NCBI GenBank assembly: GCA_902475445.1 | Contig: CABRZN010000053.1 | Span: forward strand, 1 to 12,445 | Direction of reading: 5' to 3' | DNA length: 12,445 nt | Source of the DNA: an uncultured Collinsella sp. | GTDB taxonomy: Bacteria > Actinomycetota > Coriobacteriia > Coriobacteriales > Coriobacteriaceae | Part shown: in pieces, positions 5,783 to 12,445 of the stretch | How the letters are laid out: each line of letters starts with the position of its first letter | Position numbering within the stretch: position 1 is the first letter of the stretch | The notes under the pieces: generated by a model | Told to the model about the DNA's origin: nothing | What the model saw: only the letters and a program-made list of their open reading frames with translations | The model's database searches: none | Program-made: the position numbers and the translations under genes

Positions 5783-6791
5783 ATAGCGAGTCTCTCTGGA
5801 TCAGCTGCATGTGCATCACGGAGGTGGTGGGCTCGGCACCCTTGATCATGTCGAGCGCAATGTTGGCGGCCATGTGGCCTTCTTCGCGCAGGGGCTGACG
5901 GACGGTCGTGAGCGCGGGGACACAGCGCGCCGCAATCTCGTGATCGTCGAAGCCGACGACAGAAACGTCCGCAGGAACGGATAGGCCTGCCTCGTTGAGC
6001 GCGGTGATGACGCCAGCCGCGATACGGTCCGATCCGCAGAGCACGCCATCGAAAGCAATCTCGCGCGCGAGGATCTGGTGCATGGCCTGATAGCCGTCTC
6101 CGTTGTTCCAGCCGGTATAGATAACGTTTGCGTCTGGGAGGTCTTCGCCCAAGACGGCACGGTAGCCGCGCAGGCGGTCGACAACAGCGGGGTTGTCTTG
6201 CGGTCCCAACACGATATCTTTGCGCCCGCGTTCCTTCATGGCGAGTGCCGCAAAGTGTCCGCCCTCTTCGTCGTCAGAGTAGACTGTCGAGAACACATCG
6301 CGATAGGGGTGGCCCTCGAGCTGGCCGCACAACACGGTGGGTACGCCCAGCTCGCGCAGCACCTCGAGCAGCTCGCTGCCCTTGTAGGGGGAGACGTCGA
6401 TCACGGCGTCGAACGAGCGGCGCTCAAAGTGCTCGCGTGCGCGGTTGCGCTCATGCGTAGAAGACGCCTGCAAGATAACGGGCAGATAGGACGACTCCGA
6501 CAGTTCCTCGGTAATGCCGCTCAAAAACTCGCTATAGGTGGGGTCGCTGAAGAGTTCACTTAGGGGCTCGGTCACGAGCACGGCGATGATTTCCGTGCGC
6601 CCGACAGCGAGCGCTCGGCCACGAGCGTTGGGGACAAAATTGACTTCCTTGGCCGCCGCGCGGACGCGCTTTTTGGTTTCCTCGCTAATGCGGGGCGAAT
6701 CGTTGAGAGCGCGCGATGCCGTGGAGCGCGACACGCCGGCAGCTGCGGCAACCTCGGCAAGCGTAGGTGCGGTGCGAACTGGTTGGGTCAT
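5781..6791 (-). CDS. LacI/GalR-family transcriptional regulator, probable repressor of ebgAC
   Basis: The 336-residue protein has the complete LacI layout. The helix-turn-helix is TLAEVAAAAGVSRSTASRAL (10-29), with the hinge helix around VPNARGRALAVGRT (53-66). The periplasmic-binding-protein-like sensor follows, with IIAVLVTEPLSELFSDP (68-84), FDAVIDVSP, a second lobe from about residue 190, GVLCGSDRIAAGV (249-261), VSVVGFDDHEIA (277-288), and TTVRQPLREEGHMAAN (295-310). Start ATG 6789-6791 is preceded by CAGGAG at 6 bases. It diverges from ebgA, and three operator-like palindromes with a central CCGG lie before ebgA. By family logic it releases DNA when a galactoside or its product binds. 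It occupies the place of EbgR in the E. coli locus, but I do not claim orthology. The TAA stop abuts the hairpin array. Confidence 0.92.
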   Translation of the reverse strand: MTQPVRTAPTLAEVAAAAGVSRSTASRALNDSPRISEETKKRVRAAAKEVNFVPNARGRALAVGRTEIIAVLVTEPLSELFSDPTYSEFLSGITEELSESSYLPVILQASSTHERNRAREHFERRSFDAVIDVSPYKGSELLEVLRELGVPTVLCGQLEGHPYRDVFSTVYSDDEEGGHFAALAMKERGRKDIVLGPQDNPAVVDRLRGYRAVLGEDLPDANVIYTGWNNGDGYQAMHQILAREIAFDGVLCGSDRIAAGVITALNEAGLSVPADVSVVGFDDHEIAARCVPALTTVRQPLREEGHMAANIALDMIKGAEPTTSVMHMQLIQRDSL

Positions 6792-7026
6792 GGCGTCTCC
6801 TGGAGAATGCGGTCGATGTTGTCGCTGATACGGGTTGGTGCGGATACAGCTTACTATAGTGCGCCTGAACAGCGTTCATGGTATCCGGTGACCGGTGTCG
6901 TTTTGCAACCAAGCCACAATCGAATACGTCTCGTGTGGGTGAGATATCAGCGGGCGTGGTGGTTGCCTACGAGCTTAAGAACGATGTCTTGCGCTGAGTG
7001 TCGATACTCAGGGTGACATAAGTGTC
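6792..7026. other. lacI-proximal half of the lacI/ebgA divergent region
   Basis: No gene is supported in these 235 bases; the whole divergent gap is 376 bases. Candidate lacI promoter elements on the minus strand are a TATAGT (6858 down to 6853), and a TTGCAA (6908-6903) with TACCAT (6883-6878) at a long 19-base spacing; neither is convincing. Two partial operator-like ACCGGT/CCGGT sequences occur near 6884-6897, and a TGCAACC half-site near 6904-6910, which could allow weak autoregulation. Confidence 0.35.
6994..7011. promoter_or_regulatory. Near-perfect 18-bp palindrome, candidate second operator type
   Basis: CTGAGTGTCGATACTCAG is a palindrome with one mismatched pair and a central TCGA. 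It lies 16 bases upstream of the CCGG-type operators but has a different half-site, so a different regulator may use it. It is long enough and close enough to the ebgA promoter region to be a real site, but no second copy is seen. Confidence 0.35.
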
Positions 7027-7048
7027 CCGGTTGTACAACCGGTTGCAC
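7027..7048. promoter_or_regulatory. Operator O1 of ebgA: overlapping CCGG-centred palindromes
   Basis: CCGGTTGTACAACCGG (7027-7042) is a perfect 16-bp palindrome. Overlapping it, GTACAACCGGTTGCAC (7033-7048) is a 16-bp palindrome with one mismatch and carries the same ACAACCGGTTGCAC (7035-7048) seen at O2 and O3. There are thus three half-sites in tandem, typical of a LacI-family target with a central CpG. Confidence 0.7.
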
Positions 7049-7079
7049 CGTTAACCCGACCAAATCGACCGTTCAGCGG

Positions 7080-7093
7080 ACAACCGGTTGCAC
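7080..7093. promoter_or_regulatory. Operator O2 of ebgA, overlapping the -35
   Basis: This is a second exact copy of ACAACCGGTTGCAC. Its core CAACCGGTTG (7081-7090) is centred 45 bases from O1. The right half TTGCAC is also the -35 hexamer of the ebgA promoter, so bound repressor would block RNA polymerase. Confidence 0.75.
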
Positions 7094-7117
7094 AGTTTTT
7101 TGCATCGACCGTAAGAT
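7088..7117 (+). promoter_or_regulatory. ebgA promoter (-35 TTGCAC, -10 TAAGAT)
   Basis: TTGCAC (7088-7093) and TAAGAT (7112-7117) are separated by 18 bases. Transcription would begin near 7124, inside operator O3, leaving a leader of about 44 bases before ATG 7168. O2 covers the -35 and O3 the start site, a layout expected for repression. Confidence 0.65.
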
Positions 7118-7121
7118 AAGG

Positions 7122-7135
7122 ACAACCGGTTGCAC
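7122..7135. promoter_or_regulatory. Operator O3 of ebgA, over the predicted transcription start
   Basis: This is a third exact copy of ACAACCGGTTGCAC, core CAACCGGTTG (7123-7132), centred 42 bases (four helical turns) from O2. It lies just downstream of the -10 TAAGAT. Confidence 0.75.
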
Positions 7136-7167
7136 AAGAATCACTACGATGACGAAGGAGCATCACC

Positions 7168-10100
7168 ATGGACGCCATTAACGATTGGGAAAACCAAGCG
7201 CTCACCCACAGGAACCGCCTGGCACCCCATGCGTACTTCATGGGTTACGAGACCGCCGATCTCGCCGCTACGTACAGCCGCGAGCTGTCGCGCGGGTTTG
7301 TCCAGCTGTCCGGCTCGTGGCAGTTCCGCCTCTTTGAGGGGCCTGCTGCCGTCTCTAACGAGGAGCTTTCCACGTACGAGCCCGAGTGGGATCACGTGGA
7401 GGTTCCGCATCTGTGGCAGGTGGATGGTTATGGCAACCTTGCCTACACCGACGAGGGTTTCCCGTTCCCGGTGGATCAGCCGTTCGTTCCCTCTGACGAT
7501 CCCACGGGCGTGTACCAGCGCATCGTCAATCTTCCCGCCGTGCCTGCCGGCGCTCGCGAGATCATTCGCTTTGACGGCATCGAGAGCTATGGCGAGCTGT
7601 ACGTCAACGGCAAGTTTATCGGCATGACCAAGGGCTCGCGCCTGTCTGCCGAGTTCGACGTGACCGACGCGCTTGTCGAGGGCGACAACCTGTTTGCGGT
7701 CAAGGTTCTGCAGTACAGCGATGGTAGCTATATCGAGGACCAAGACATGTGGTGGGCATCGGGCATCTTCCGCGATGTGTACCTTATGCAGCGTCCCGCC
7801 GCACACCTGGTCGACTTTAGGTTCCGCACGCACCGCGAGGGCGATGCCGCTCTGATTACGCTCGATACGGTGGCCGAGGGCGCTTCCCGCGTCGTGTTTA
7901 CGCTCAGCGATGGCGAGAACGTGGTGGCTACGGGCGAGTGCGTCGACGGCCATGCCGAGTGCAGCGTGACCGATGCCCACTTCTGGAATCCCGAGGACCC
8001 CTTCCTCTATGACCTTACGTTTGAGGTCTACGACGGTGACCAGGTCAGCGAGTACGTCCCGCATCGCCAGGGTCTTGCCGAGGTGACGGTCGAGGGCAAT
8101 CATATCTACCTCAACGGCACTTACTTTAAGATGCATGGCGTCAACCGCCACGATCACGACGATCACAAGGGCCGCGCCGTGGGCCTCGATCGCATGCGCC
8201 GCGACCTGGAGCTCATGAAGCAGCACAACATCAACGCGGTGCGCACGTCCCATTACGCCAACGACCCGCGCTTTTACGAGCTGTGCGACGAGTATGGCAT
8301 CATGCTGGTCGCCGAGACCGATATGGAGAGCCACGGCTTCGAGAATATCGGCAATATCGCCCTGGTCACTGACGACCCGGCATGGGAGCCGGCCTACGTC
8401 GACCGCATCGAGCGCCTGGTGATGCAGGAGCGCAACCACGCCTGCATCATTATGTGGTCGATGGGCAACGAGAGCGGCTATGGCTGCAACATCCGCGCGA
8501 TGTACGCCAAGGCTCACGAGCTCGATGGTCGCCCGGTCCATTACGAGGAGGACCGCAACGCCGATACCGTCGACGTCATTTCCACCATGTACTCCCGTGT
8601 GTCGCAGATGAACGACTTTGGCGAGCATCCGTTCCCCAAGCCGCGCATCAACTGCGAGTACGGTCACTCCATGGGCAATGGCCCCGGAGGCCTGTCCGAG
8701 TACCAGGAGGTCTTCGATCGCTGGGATTGCATCCAAGGCCAGTTTATCTGGGAATGGTGCGACCACGGTTTGGCTGCTGTGACCGAGGACGGCGTTGCCT
8801 ACGATATGTATGGTGGCGACAACGGCGATTACCCCAACAACAGCAACTTCTGCATCGATGGCATGGTGTTCCCCTGGCAGCAGCCGAGTCCGGGCCTCAC
8901 TGAGTATGGCCAGGTCATCTGCCCGGTTCGCATGGCTTATGACGCCGAGGCAGGCGAGCTGACCGTCACCAACAAGCGTTGGTTTACCACCCTCGAGGAT
9001 GTCTGCCTGTCGGCCGAGACCCTGGTGGACGGCGACGTTGTGTGCCGCAAGACGCTCATGCCCGGTGCGGTTGCCCCCGGCGAGTCCGTCCAGCTGCCGC
9101 TGGTGATTCGCGAGGCCGCAGTGGGGGAGACCCTGCTGACCGTGCACGCCTACACCATGGCCGCTCACGTCTGGTGCGAGCCGATGTTCCAACTGGGTGC
9201 AAGCCAGTTTGCCATCGCCAACCATCCGGCGCCAGCCATCGCGGCTCCCACTCGTCCTGAGCTTACGGTCGAGGAGACCGAGCAGGAAATCCGCATTCAC
9301 TCCCTCAACGGTGAGCTGACCTTCAGCAAGGTCAACGGTACCGTGAGCGAGTGGAAGGCATCCGGCCGCGACGTCATGGCCTCTGGTCCCCAGGTTGGTT
9401 TTTGGCATCCGCTCGTCGATAACCATGCGCAGGAGTATGACTCACTGTGGAAGGACAACTTCATCGATGTGATGCAGACGTCTACCCGCAAGGTTTCTTG
9501 GAAGCAGGATGGCAATGCGGTCGTCGTGACCGTGAGCCAGCGTATCGCTCCTCCCGTCCGCGCGTTCGGCATGCGCGTCGAGCTCGTCTACACCGTGCTT
9601 CCGAGCGGTCGTGTCGACCTCAAGGTTTCCGGCGAGCCCTATGGCGATTACTCGGATATCATCCCGCGCATCGGCATCTCCTTCGAAGTCCCCGGTTGCG
9701 ATCGTGCCGTCGAGTGGTATGGCCACGGCCCGGGCGAGAACTATCCGGACTCGCTGCGCGCCAACCCGGTCGGTCATTACCGCACCACAGTCGACGACAT
9801 GTTTACGCCCTACGTTATGCCTCAGGACTGTGCCAACCGCGAGGGTACCCGCTGGGTTGCCCTGCGCTCTAGCCACGGTGACGGTCTGGTCGTGACACGT
9901 CCGAGCGACGCCGCTTCCAACCCGTTCTCGTTCTCGGCATGGCCCTATAGCTGCGAGGCCATCGATAACGCCAAGCACGTCTACGACCTTGTTCCGGGCG
10001 ACACGGTCACGGTCAACATCAACGACCAGTTGCTCGGCCTTGGCTCGAACTCTTGGGGTTCCGAGGTGCTCGATTCCTATCGCACCCGTTTTGAGAGCTT

Positions 10101-10176
10101 CAGCTTTGAGGTGTCCCTGCGACCGCTGACGTCTGCCGATCTGGCTCAGGCGCTGGCACCCATTAAGGAGGCATAA
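7168..10176 (+). CDS. ebgA: Beta-galactosidase, GH2 family, EbgA type (large subunit)
   Basis: Cleaves terminal beta-galactosides such as lactose in the cytoplasm; no signal peptide is seen. The protein has 1002 residues, close to E. coli LacZ and EbgA. The N-terminus (HRNRLAPHAYF, then LSGSWQFRLFEG) and YTDEGFPFPVDQPFVPSDDPTG strongly recall EbgA. Order: sugar-binding domain, immunoglobulin-like domain, TIM barrel from about residue 310, then a C-terminal small-chain domain (about 700-990) ending with FSFSAWPYS and LLGLGSNSWGSEVLDSY. Acid/base Glu435 lies in WSMGNESGYG, nucleophile Glu497 in INCEYGHSMGN; Glu387 and His389 (DMESHG) match the LacZ Mg2+ ligands. Start ATG 7168 has GAAGGAG 7 bases before it. 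The next gene encodes the EbgC-like partner 3 bases on, supporting the Ebg reading over plain LacZ. Confidence 0.95.
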   Translation: MDAINDWENQALTHRNRLAPHAYFMGYETADLAATYSRELSRGFVQLSGSWQFRLFEGPAAVSNEELSTYEPEWDHVEVPHLWQVDGYGNLAYTDEGFPFPVDQPFVPSDDPTGVYQRIVNLPAVPAGAREIIRFDGIESYGELYVNGKFIGMTKGSRLSAEFDVTDALVEGDNLFAVKVLQYSDGSYIEDQDMWWASGIFRDVYLMQRPAAHLVDFRFRTHREGDAALITLDTVAEGASRVVFTLSDGENVVATGECVDGHAECSVTDAHFWNPEDPFLYDLTFEVYDGDQVSEYVPHRQGLAEVTVEGNHIYLNGTYFKMHGVNRHDHDDHKGRAVGLDRMRRDLELMKQHNINAVRTSHYANDPRFYELCDEYGIMLVAETDMESHGFENIGNIALVTDDPAWEPAYVDRIERLVMQERNHACIIMWSMGNESGYGCNIRAMYAKAHELDGRPVHYEEDRNADTVDVISTMYSRVSQMNDFGEHPFPKPRINCEYGHSMGNGPGGLSEYQEVFDRWDCIQGQFIWEWCDHGLAAVTEDGVAYDMYGGDNGDYPNNSNFCIDGMVFPWQQPSPGLTEYGQVICPVRMAYDAEAGELTVTNKRWFTTLEDVCLSAETLVDGDVVCRKTLMPGAVAPGESVQLPLVIREAAVGETLLTVHAYTMAAHVWCEPMFQLGASQFAIANHPAPAIAAPTRPELTVEETEQEIRIHSLNGELTFSKVNGTVSEWKASGRDVMASGPQVGFWHPLVDNHAQEYDSLWKDNFIDVMQTSTRKVSWKQDGNAVVVTVSQRIAPPVRAFGMRVELVYTVLPSGRVDLKVSGEPYGDYSDIIPRIGISFEVPGCDRAVEWYGHGPGENYPDSLRANPVGHYRTTVDDMFTPYVMPQDCANREGTRWVALRSSHGDGLVVTRPSDAASNPFSFSAWPYSCEAIDNAKHVYDLVPGDTVTVNINDQLLGLGSNSWGSEVLDSYRTRFESFSFEVSLRPLTSADLAQALAPIKEA

Positions 10177-10179
10177 GCC

Positions 10180-10635
10180 ATGCATGTCTTTAACTCGCGT
10201 GCCGACTTCGATGCTCAGATGAAGTCCGTCAAGAAGTGGATGCGCACCGGCCAGGCGCTCGATGGCGTTGCCGACCTACAGCACGACGTGGCTTACTCCA
10301 TCGGCGACTCGTTGGTGTACTGGTGGGTCTATGCCCGCGAGGCCGCAACCGCCGACCTGGTCGGTCACCGTCGCTACCATGCCGTGCTCGCTCCGCTCGA
10401 CGGCGACCTGACCGTCGAGGTTGCCCCCAAGGCAGGCCTCACCTGCACCCGCGCTTACAGCGATATCGATGATCGCGAGCGCTTTGAGGGGGCGGGGGAG
10501 ACCGTGACGATTCCCGCCGGCGGCGTTGCCGTCGTCGAGATCAACGAGGCTTACCGTGTTGTCGCCGAGGCTTCGGATCCCCGCGTCGTGGTACTGCACG
10601 TGACGGTCGAAGGTTATTCCTTCCCCAACAAGTAG
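10180..10635 (+). CDS. ebgC: EbgC-like beta-galactosidase small subunit (YhcH/YjgK/YiaL family)
   Basis: In E. coli the small EbgC protein joins EbgA in an active complex and is needed for full activity. This 151-residue protein (E. coli EbgC has 149) follows the family closely: KKWMRTGQALDGV (18-30), AYSIGDSLVYW (38-48), GHRRYHAVLAPLDGDLTVEVA (61-81), DIDDRERFEGAGETVTIPAG (95-114), VVEINEAYRVV and a final Tyr-Ser-Phe-Pro-Asn-Lys where EbgC ends in a similar aromatic-Asn-Lys. It is a compact cupin-like beta-sandwich with conserved His and Glu residues that may bind metal. Its ribosome binding site AAGGAGG lies in the last codons of ebgA and the ATG is 3 bases after the ebgA stop, so the two are co-transcribed and probably made in step. 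Within the wider family some members act on sugar anomers alone, but the neighbour settles the role here. Confidence 0.92.
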   Translation: MHVFNSRADFDAQMKSVKKWMRTGQALDGVADLQHDVAYSIGDSLVYWWVYAREAATADLVGHRRYHAVLAPLDGDLTVEVAPKAGLTCTRAYSDIDDRERFEGAGETVTIPAGGVAVVEINEAYRVVAEASDPRVVVLHVTVEGYSFPNK

Positions 10636-10639
10636 TATT

Positions 10640-10712
10640 CGTCCGTTTGGACGTTTGCTTCGCGCCGTTAAGGGGGATGGCTTTGTTGACTCCCTTTTCC
10701 CCATTCCCCTTA
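10640..10712 (+). terminator. Weak hairpins after ebgC, possible terminator or 3' end
   Basis: A 5-bp CGTCC/GGACG stem (10640-10644/10649-10653) begins 5 bases after the ebgC stop and is followed by TTT. Further on, TAAGGGGGATGG (10669-10680) pairs with CCATTCCCCTTA (10701-10712), 12 bp with one G-T wobble. A shorter AAGGG/CCCTT pairing (10670-10674/10692-10696) ending in a few T's competes with it. None has a strong T-tract, so some read-through into the permease gene is possible. Confidence 0.4.
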
Positions 10713-10721
10713 GCAGGTGCG

Positions 10722-10760
10722 CCGTCCGTGTTTGCACTTGCAGCTCGGACGGGTTTAGAT
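10722..10760 (+). promoter_or_regulatory. Permease gene promoter embedded in a 7-bp dyad
   Basis: TTGCAC (10732-10737) and TTAGAT (10755-10760) are separated by 17 bases; transcription would start near 10767, about 22 bases before the ATG. The -35 sits between the arms of a perfect dyad, CCGTCCG (10722-10728) and CGGACGG (10746-10752), which therefore flank it and could bind a regulator. The hexamers resemble those of the ebgA promoter. Confidence 0.5.
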
Positions 10761-10788
10761 GACATTTAATAGATGATTGGGAGGGCTT

Positions 10789-12252
10789 ATGAGCTCTGAA
10801 AAACGAGGAACGATTGGTTCGTTCGCTCTGCTGGGCATGACGGTCGCCGCCGTGTTCGGTATCAAAAACATCATCAACAACAACGCGGCCATCGGCTTGG
10901 CAGCAGCGCCGTCGTTCTTCTTCGCCACGCTTTTGTACTTTGTCCCCTATACCCTGGTTACTGCCGAGTTCGTCGGCCTTAACAAGGACTCCGAGTCGGG
11001 CGTGTACGCCTGGGTCAAGACCTCGATGGGCGGCCGCTGGGCGTTTCTGACGGCGTTTAGCTACTGGTTCGTCAACCTGTTCTACTTCGCGTCCGCCCTG
11101 CCCAATGTCATCATCTACGCGAGCTACGTGTTCTTTGGTGCCAATGCTGAGCTTTCGCAGCTGTGGATCACCATTATTGAGATCGTCGTCTTTGCTATTG
11201 CCACGTGGGTTTCGACCAAGGGCGCTAAGTGGATCGGCTCTATTTCCTCCTTCGGTTCGACCGCGGCTCTCGGCCTGACTGCCGTGTTCATCCTGCTGTC
11301 CCTGGCTGCTGCCTTTGGCGGCGTTGAGTTCGCTACGGCTCCCGCGCCCGCCAGCATGGCCCCCGACATGAGCAACTTCGCCACTATGTGGGGCTTCTTC
11401 GGTACGCTTGCCTGGATCATCCAGGGCGTTGGCGGCGCTGAGTCCGTCGGCGTGTTCCTTAACGACCTTAAGGGTGGCGTCAAGGCCTTCGTGCGCACCG
11501 TCGTTATCGCCGGCCTGACCATCGGCCTTCTGTATGCAGGCGCTTCGCTGCTGGTCAACCTGTTCATTCCCGAGGGCGGCGTTGCCATCTCCACCGGCAT
11601 CTTCGACGTGTTCGGCGCTGTCTTTGCCCACTTTGGCATTCCCATGGAAGTGTCCACGCGCGTCATCGGCCTGATCCTTCTCGCCGCAACGCTGGGCTCC
11701 CTCATGATGTGGACCTCCGCTCCCATCAAGGTCTTCTTCACCGAGATCCCCAAGGGCGTCTTTGGTAGCAAGATCGTCGAGCTCAACGAGCACGGCATTC
11801 CTGCCCGCGCTGCCTGGCTGCAGTTCGCCATCGTCGTCCCCATCCTGATCATCCCGGCCCTGGGCTCTGGTAACCTCGACGACCTGCTCATGATTGTCAC
11901 CAACATGACGGCTGCCACCGCTCTGCTCCCGCCGCTGCTGATTCTGCTTGCCTACTTTATGCTGCGCAAGAACTTCGATGCTGCTCCCCGTGGCTTCCGC
12001 ATGGGCTCGCGCAGCTTTGGCCTGGTCGTTGCCGCATTCCTGCTTGTGGTCTTCTGCTTCGTGCTTATCTGCGGCACCATTCCGCTCGATCAGCCGCTGT
12101 GGCTGACGCTGGTCTACAACGTTGGCGGCGTGGTTGTCTTCCTGGGCCTTGCCGTGATGTGGTACAACCGCTACATCAATCGCCTGCGCGAGACCGATCC
12201 CGAGGCCGCCGAGAACGAGCTTCGCCCTTCCGTCCTCGATATGATGGAGTAG
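10789..12252 (+). CDS. APC-superfamily amino-acid permease, GadC/YjeM-like
   Basis: The 487-residue protein is very hydrophobic, with about 12 membrane helices. The first half matches the glutamate:GABA antiporter-like branch of the APC superfamily: LGMTVAAVFGIKNI in a broken helix 1, FVPYTLVTAEFVGLNKDSESG (around 46-66) with VYAWVKTSMG and YWFVN; then WIIQGVGGAESVGVFLNDLKG (around 208-228) in the helix 6-7 region, a place where GadC-type carriers have a conserved Glu. The C-terminus after residue 460 is a short charged cytoplasmic tail. Substrate is unknown: an amino acid or amine is most likely, a sugar unlikely. Start: ATG 10789 has GGGAGG upstream; an in-frame TTG at 10777 would add four residues. 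It follows ebgC by 153 bases with its own promoter, so co-regulation with ebgAC is unproven. Confidence 0.85.
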   Translation: MSSEKRGTIGSFALLGMTVAAVFGIKNIINNNAAIGLAAAPSFFFATLLYFVPYTLVTAEFVGLNKDSESGVYAWVKTSMGGRWAFLTAFSYWFVNLFYFASALPNVIIYASYVFFGANAELSQLWITIIEIVVFAIATWVSTKGAKWIGSISSFGSTAALGLTAVFILLSLAAAFGGVEFATAPAPASMAPDMSNFATMWGFFGTLAWIIQGVGGAESVGVFLNDLKGGVKAFVRTVVIAGLTIGLLYAGASLLVNLFIPEGGVAISTGIFDVFGAVFAHFGIPMEVSTRVIGLILLAATLGSLMMWTSAPIKVFFTEIPKGVFGSKIVELNEHGIPARAAWLQFAIVVPILIIPALGSGNLDDLLMIVTNMTAATALLPPLLILLAYFMLRKNFDAAPRGFRMGSRSFGLVVAAFLLVVFCFVLICGTIPLDQPLWLTLVYNVGGVVVFLGLAVMWYNRYINRLRETDPEAAENELRPSVLDMME

Positions 12253-12299
12253 CGGCTAGGATTAATCTACGGCTGTGGAATAAATCGATTCCCTTTCCT

Positions 12300-12329
12300 A
12301 GGGAGGGGCCTTACGAGGCCCCTCCTTTT
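12300..12329 (+). terminator. Strong intrinsic terminator of the permease gene
   Basis: The stem 12300-12311/12316-12327 (GGAGGGGCCT with AGGCCCCTCC at its core, plus a G-T and an A-T pair at the base) has a four-base TACG loop and runs into TTTT (12326-12329), then GTGTTTT. It lies about 48 bases after the stop. Confidence 0.92.
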
Positions 12330-12445
12330 GTGTTTTGGGGCATGGATTTTGGACTCTGTGGGCAAAAAATGCCAAATATGAGTACTGTTGGGTCGCGCGC
12401 GCAGACGTGGTGTAAGAGTGTCCTGAGGTCCGTCGCTGCAAGTCC
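12330..12445. other. Unassigned right edge; possible start of another unit
   Basis: No gene is supported. GGCA-AAAAA-TGCC (12361-12373) is a small hairpin. An ATG at 12369 (or 12378) opens a frame that stays open to the window end, beginning MPNMSTVGSRAQTW, but no ribosome binding site precedes it, so it may be chance. Confidence 0.25.

Noticed and set aside
7144..9426. 760-codon minus-strand frame across ebgA
   Set aside because: Antisense shadow of a well-supported GH2 gene; no start signal and no recognisable domain.
10276..11793. 505-codon minus-strand frame spanning ebgC and the permease gene
   Set aside because: It crosses two confident plus-strand genes and the promoter between them, and reads as low-complexity Gly/Asp/Ala/Lys sequence.

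Overview
The window looks like a chromosomal segment of a GC-rich gut actinobacterium of the class Coriobacteriia, with a Collinsella-like genus as the best guess. The reasons are the strong G/C preference at third codon positions on both strands, AGGAGG-type ribosome binding sites, and the mix of a nickel-pincer cofactor operon, an Ebg-type beta-galactosidase locus and an APC permease. The genus is an inference from gene content and base composition; no marker gene was compared against a database.

Layout: (1) Bases 2-76 are the last codons of a membrane protein, probably an aquaporin/glycerol facilitator, followed by a 127-bp nested palindrome. (2) Bases 383-2680 on the minus strand hold larB, larC and a TetR-type regulator, tightly packed. 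LarB and LarC make the nickel-pincer nucleotide cofactor used by lactate racemase and relatives. This LarC carries a 58-residue His-rich insertion and ends where the LarC2 domain would normally begin. A perfect 10-bp dyad lies upstream of larB. (3) Bases 2795-3430, minus: serB, phosphoserine phosphatase. (4) Bases 3687-5474, plus: aspS, divergent from serB, with a GC-rich leader that can form hairpins. (5) Bases 5475-5780, between the convergent aspS and lacI genes: a terminator, then an array of hairpins with an exact 62-nt period. (6) Bases 5781-6791, minus: a LacI-family regulator, divergent from an ebgA-ebgC operon (7168-10635). The divergent region carries three ACAACCGGTTGCAC operators placed around a recognisable promoter. 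(7) Bases 10789-12252, plus: an APC-superfamily permease with its own promoter embedded in a dyad, closed by a strong terminator. The last ~115 bases are unassigned.

How the parts work together: the LacI-type regulator very likely represses ebgAC until a galactoside is present. The enzyme is cytoplasmic and no sugar transporter is encoded nearby, so uptake must be encoded elsewhere. The larBC-tetR cluster is probably a self-controlled cofactor supply module; the sulfurtransferase LarE and the user enzyme LarA are not in this window. No CRISPR array, insertion sequence, phage gene, tRNA or rRNA was seen. The most unusual material is non-coding: two large palindromic structures, both at convergent gene ends and both built around a TTTCCG/CGGAAA core.
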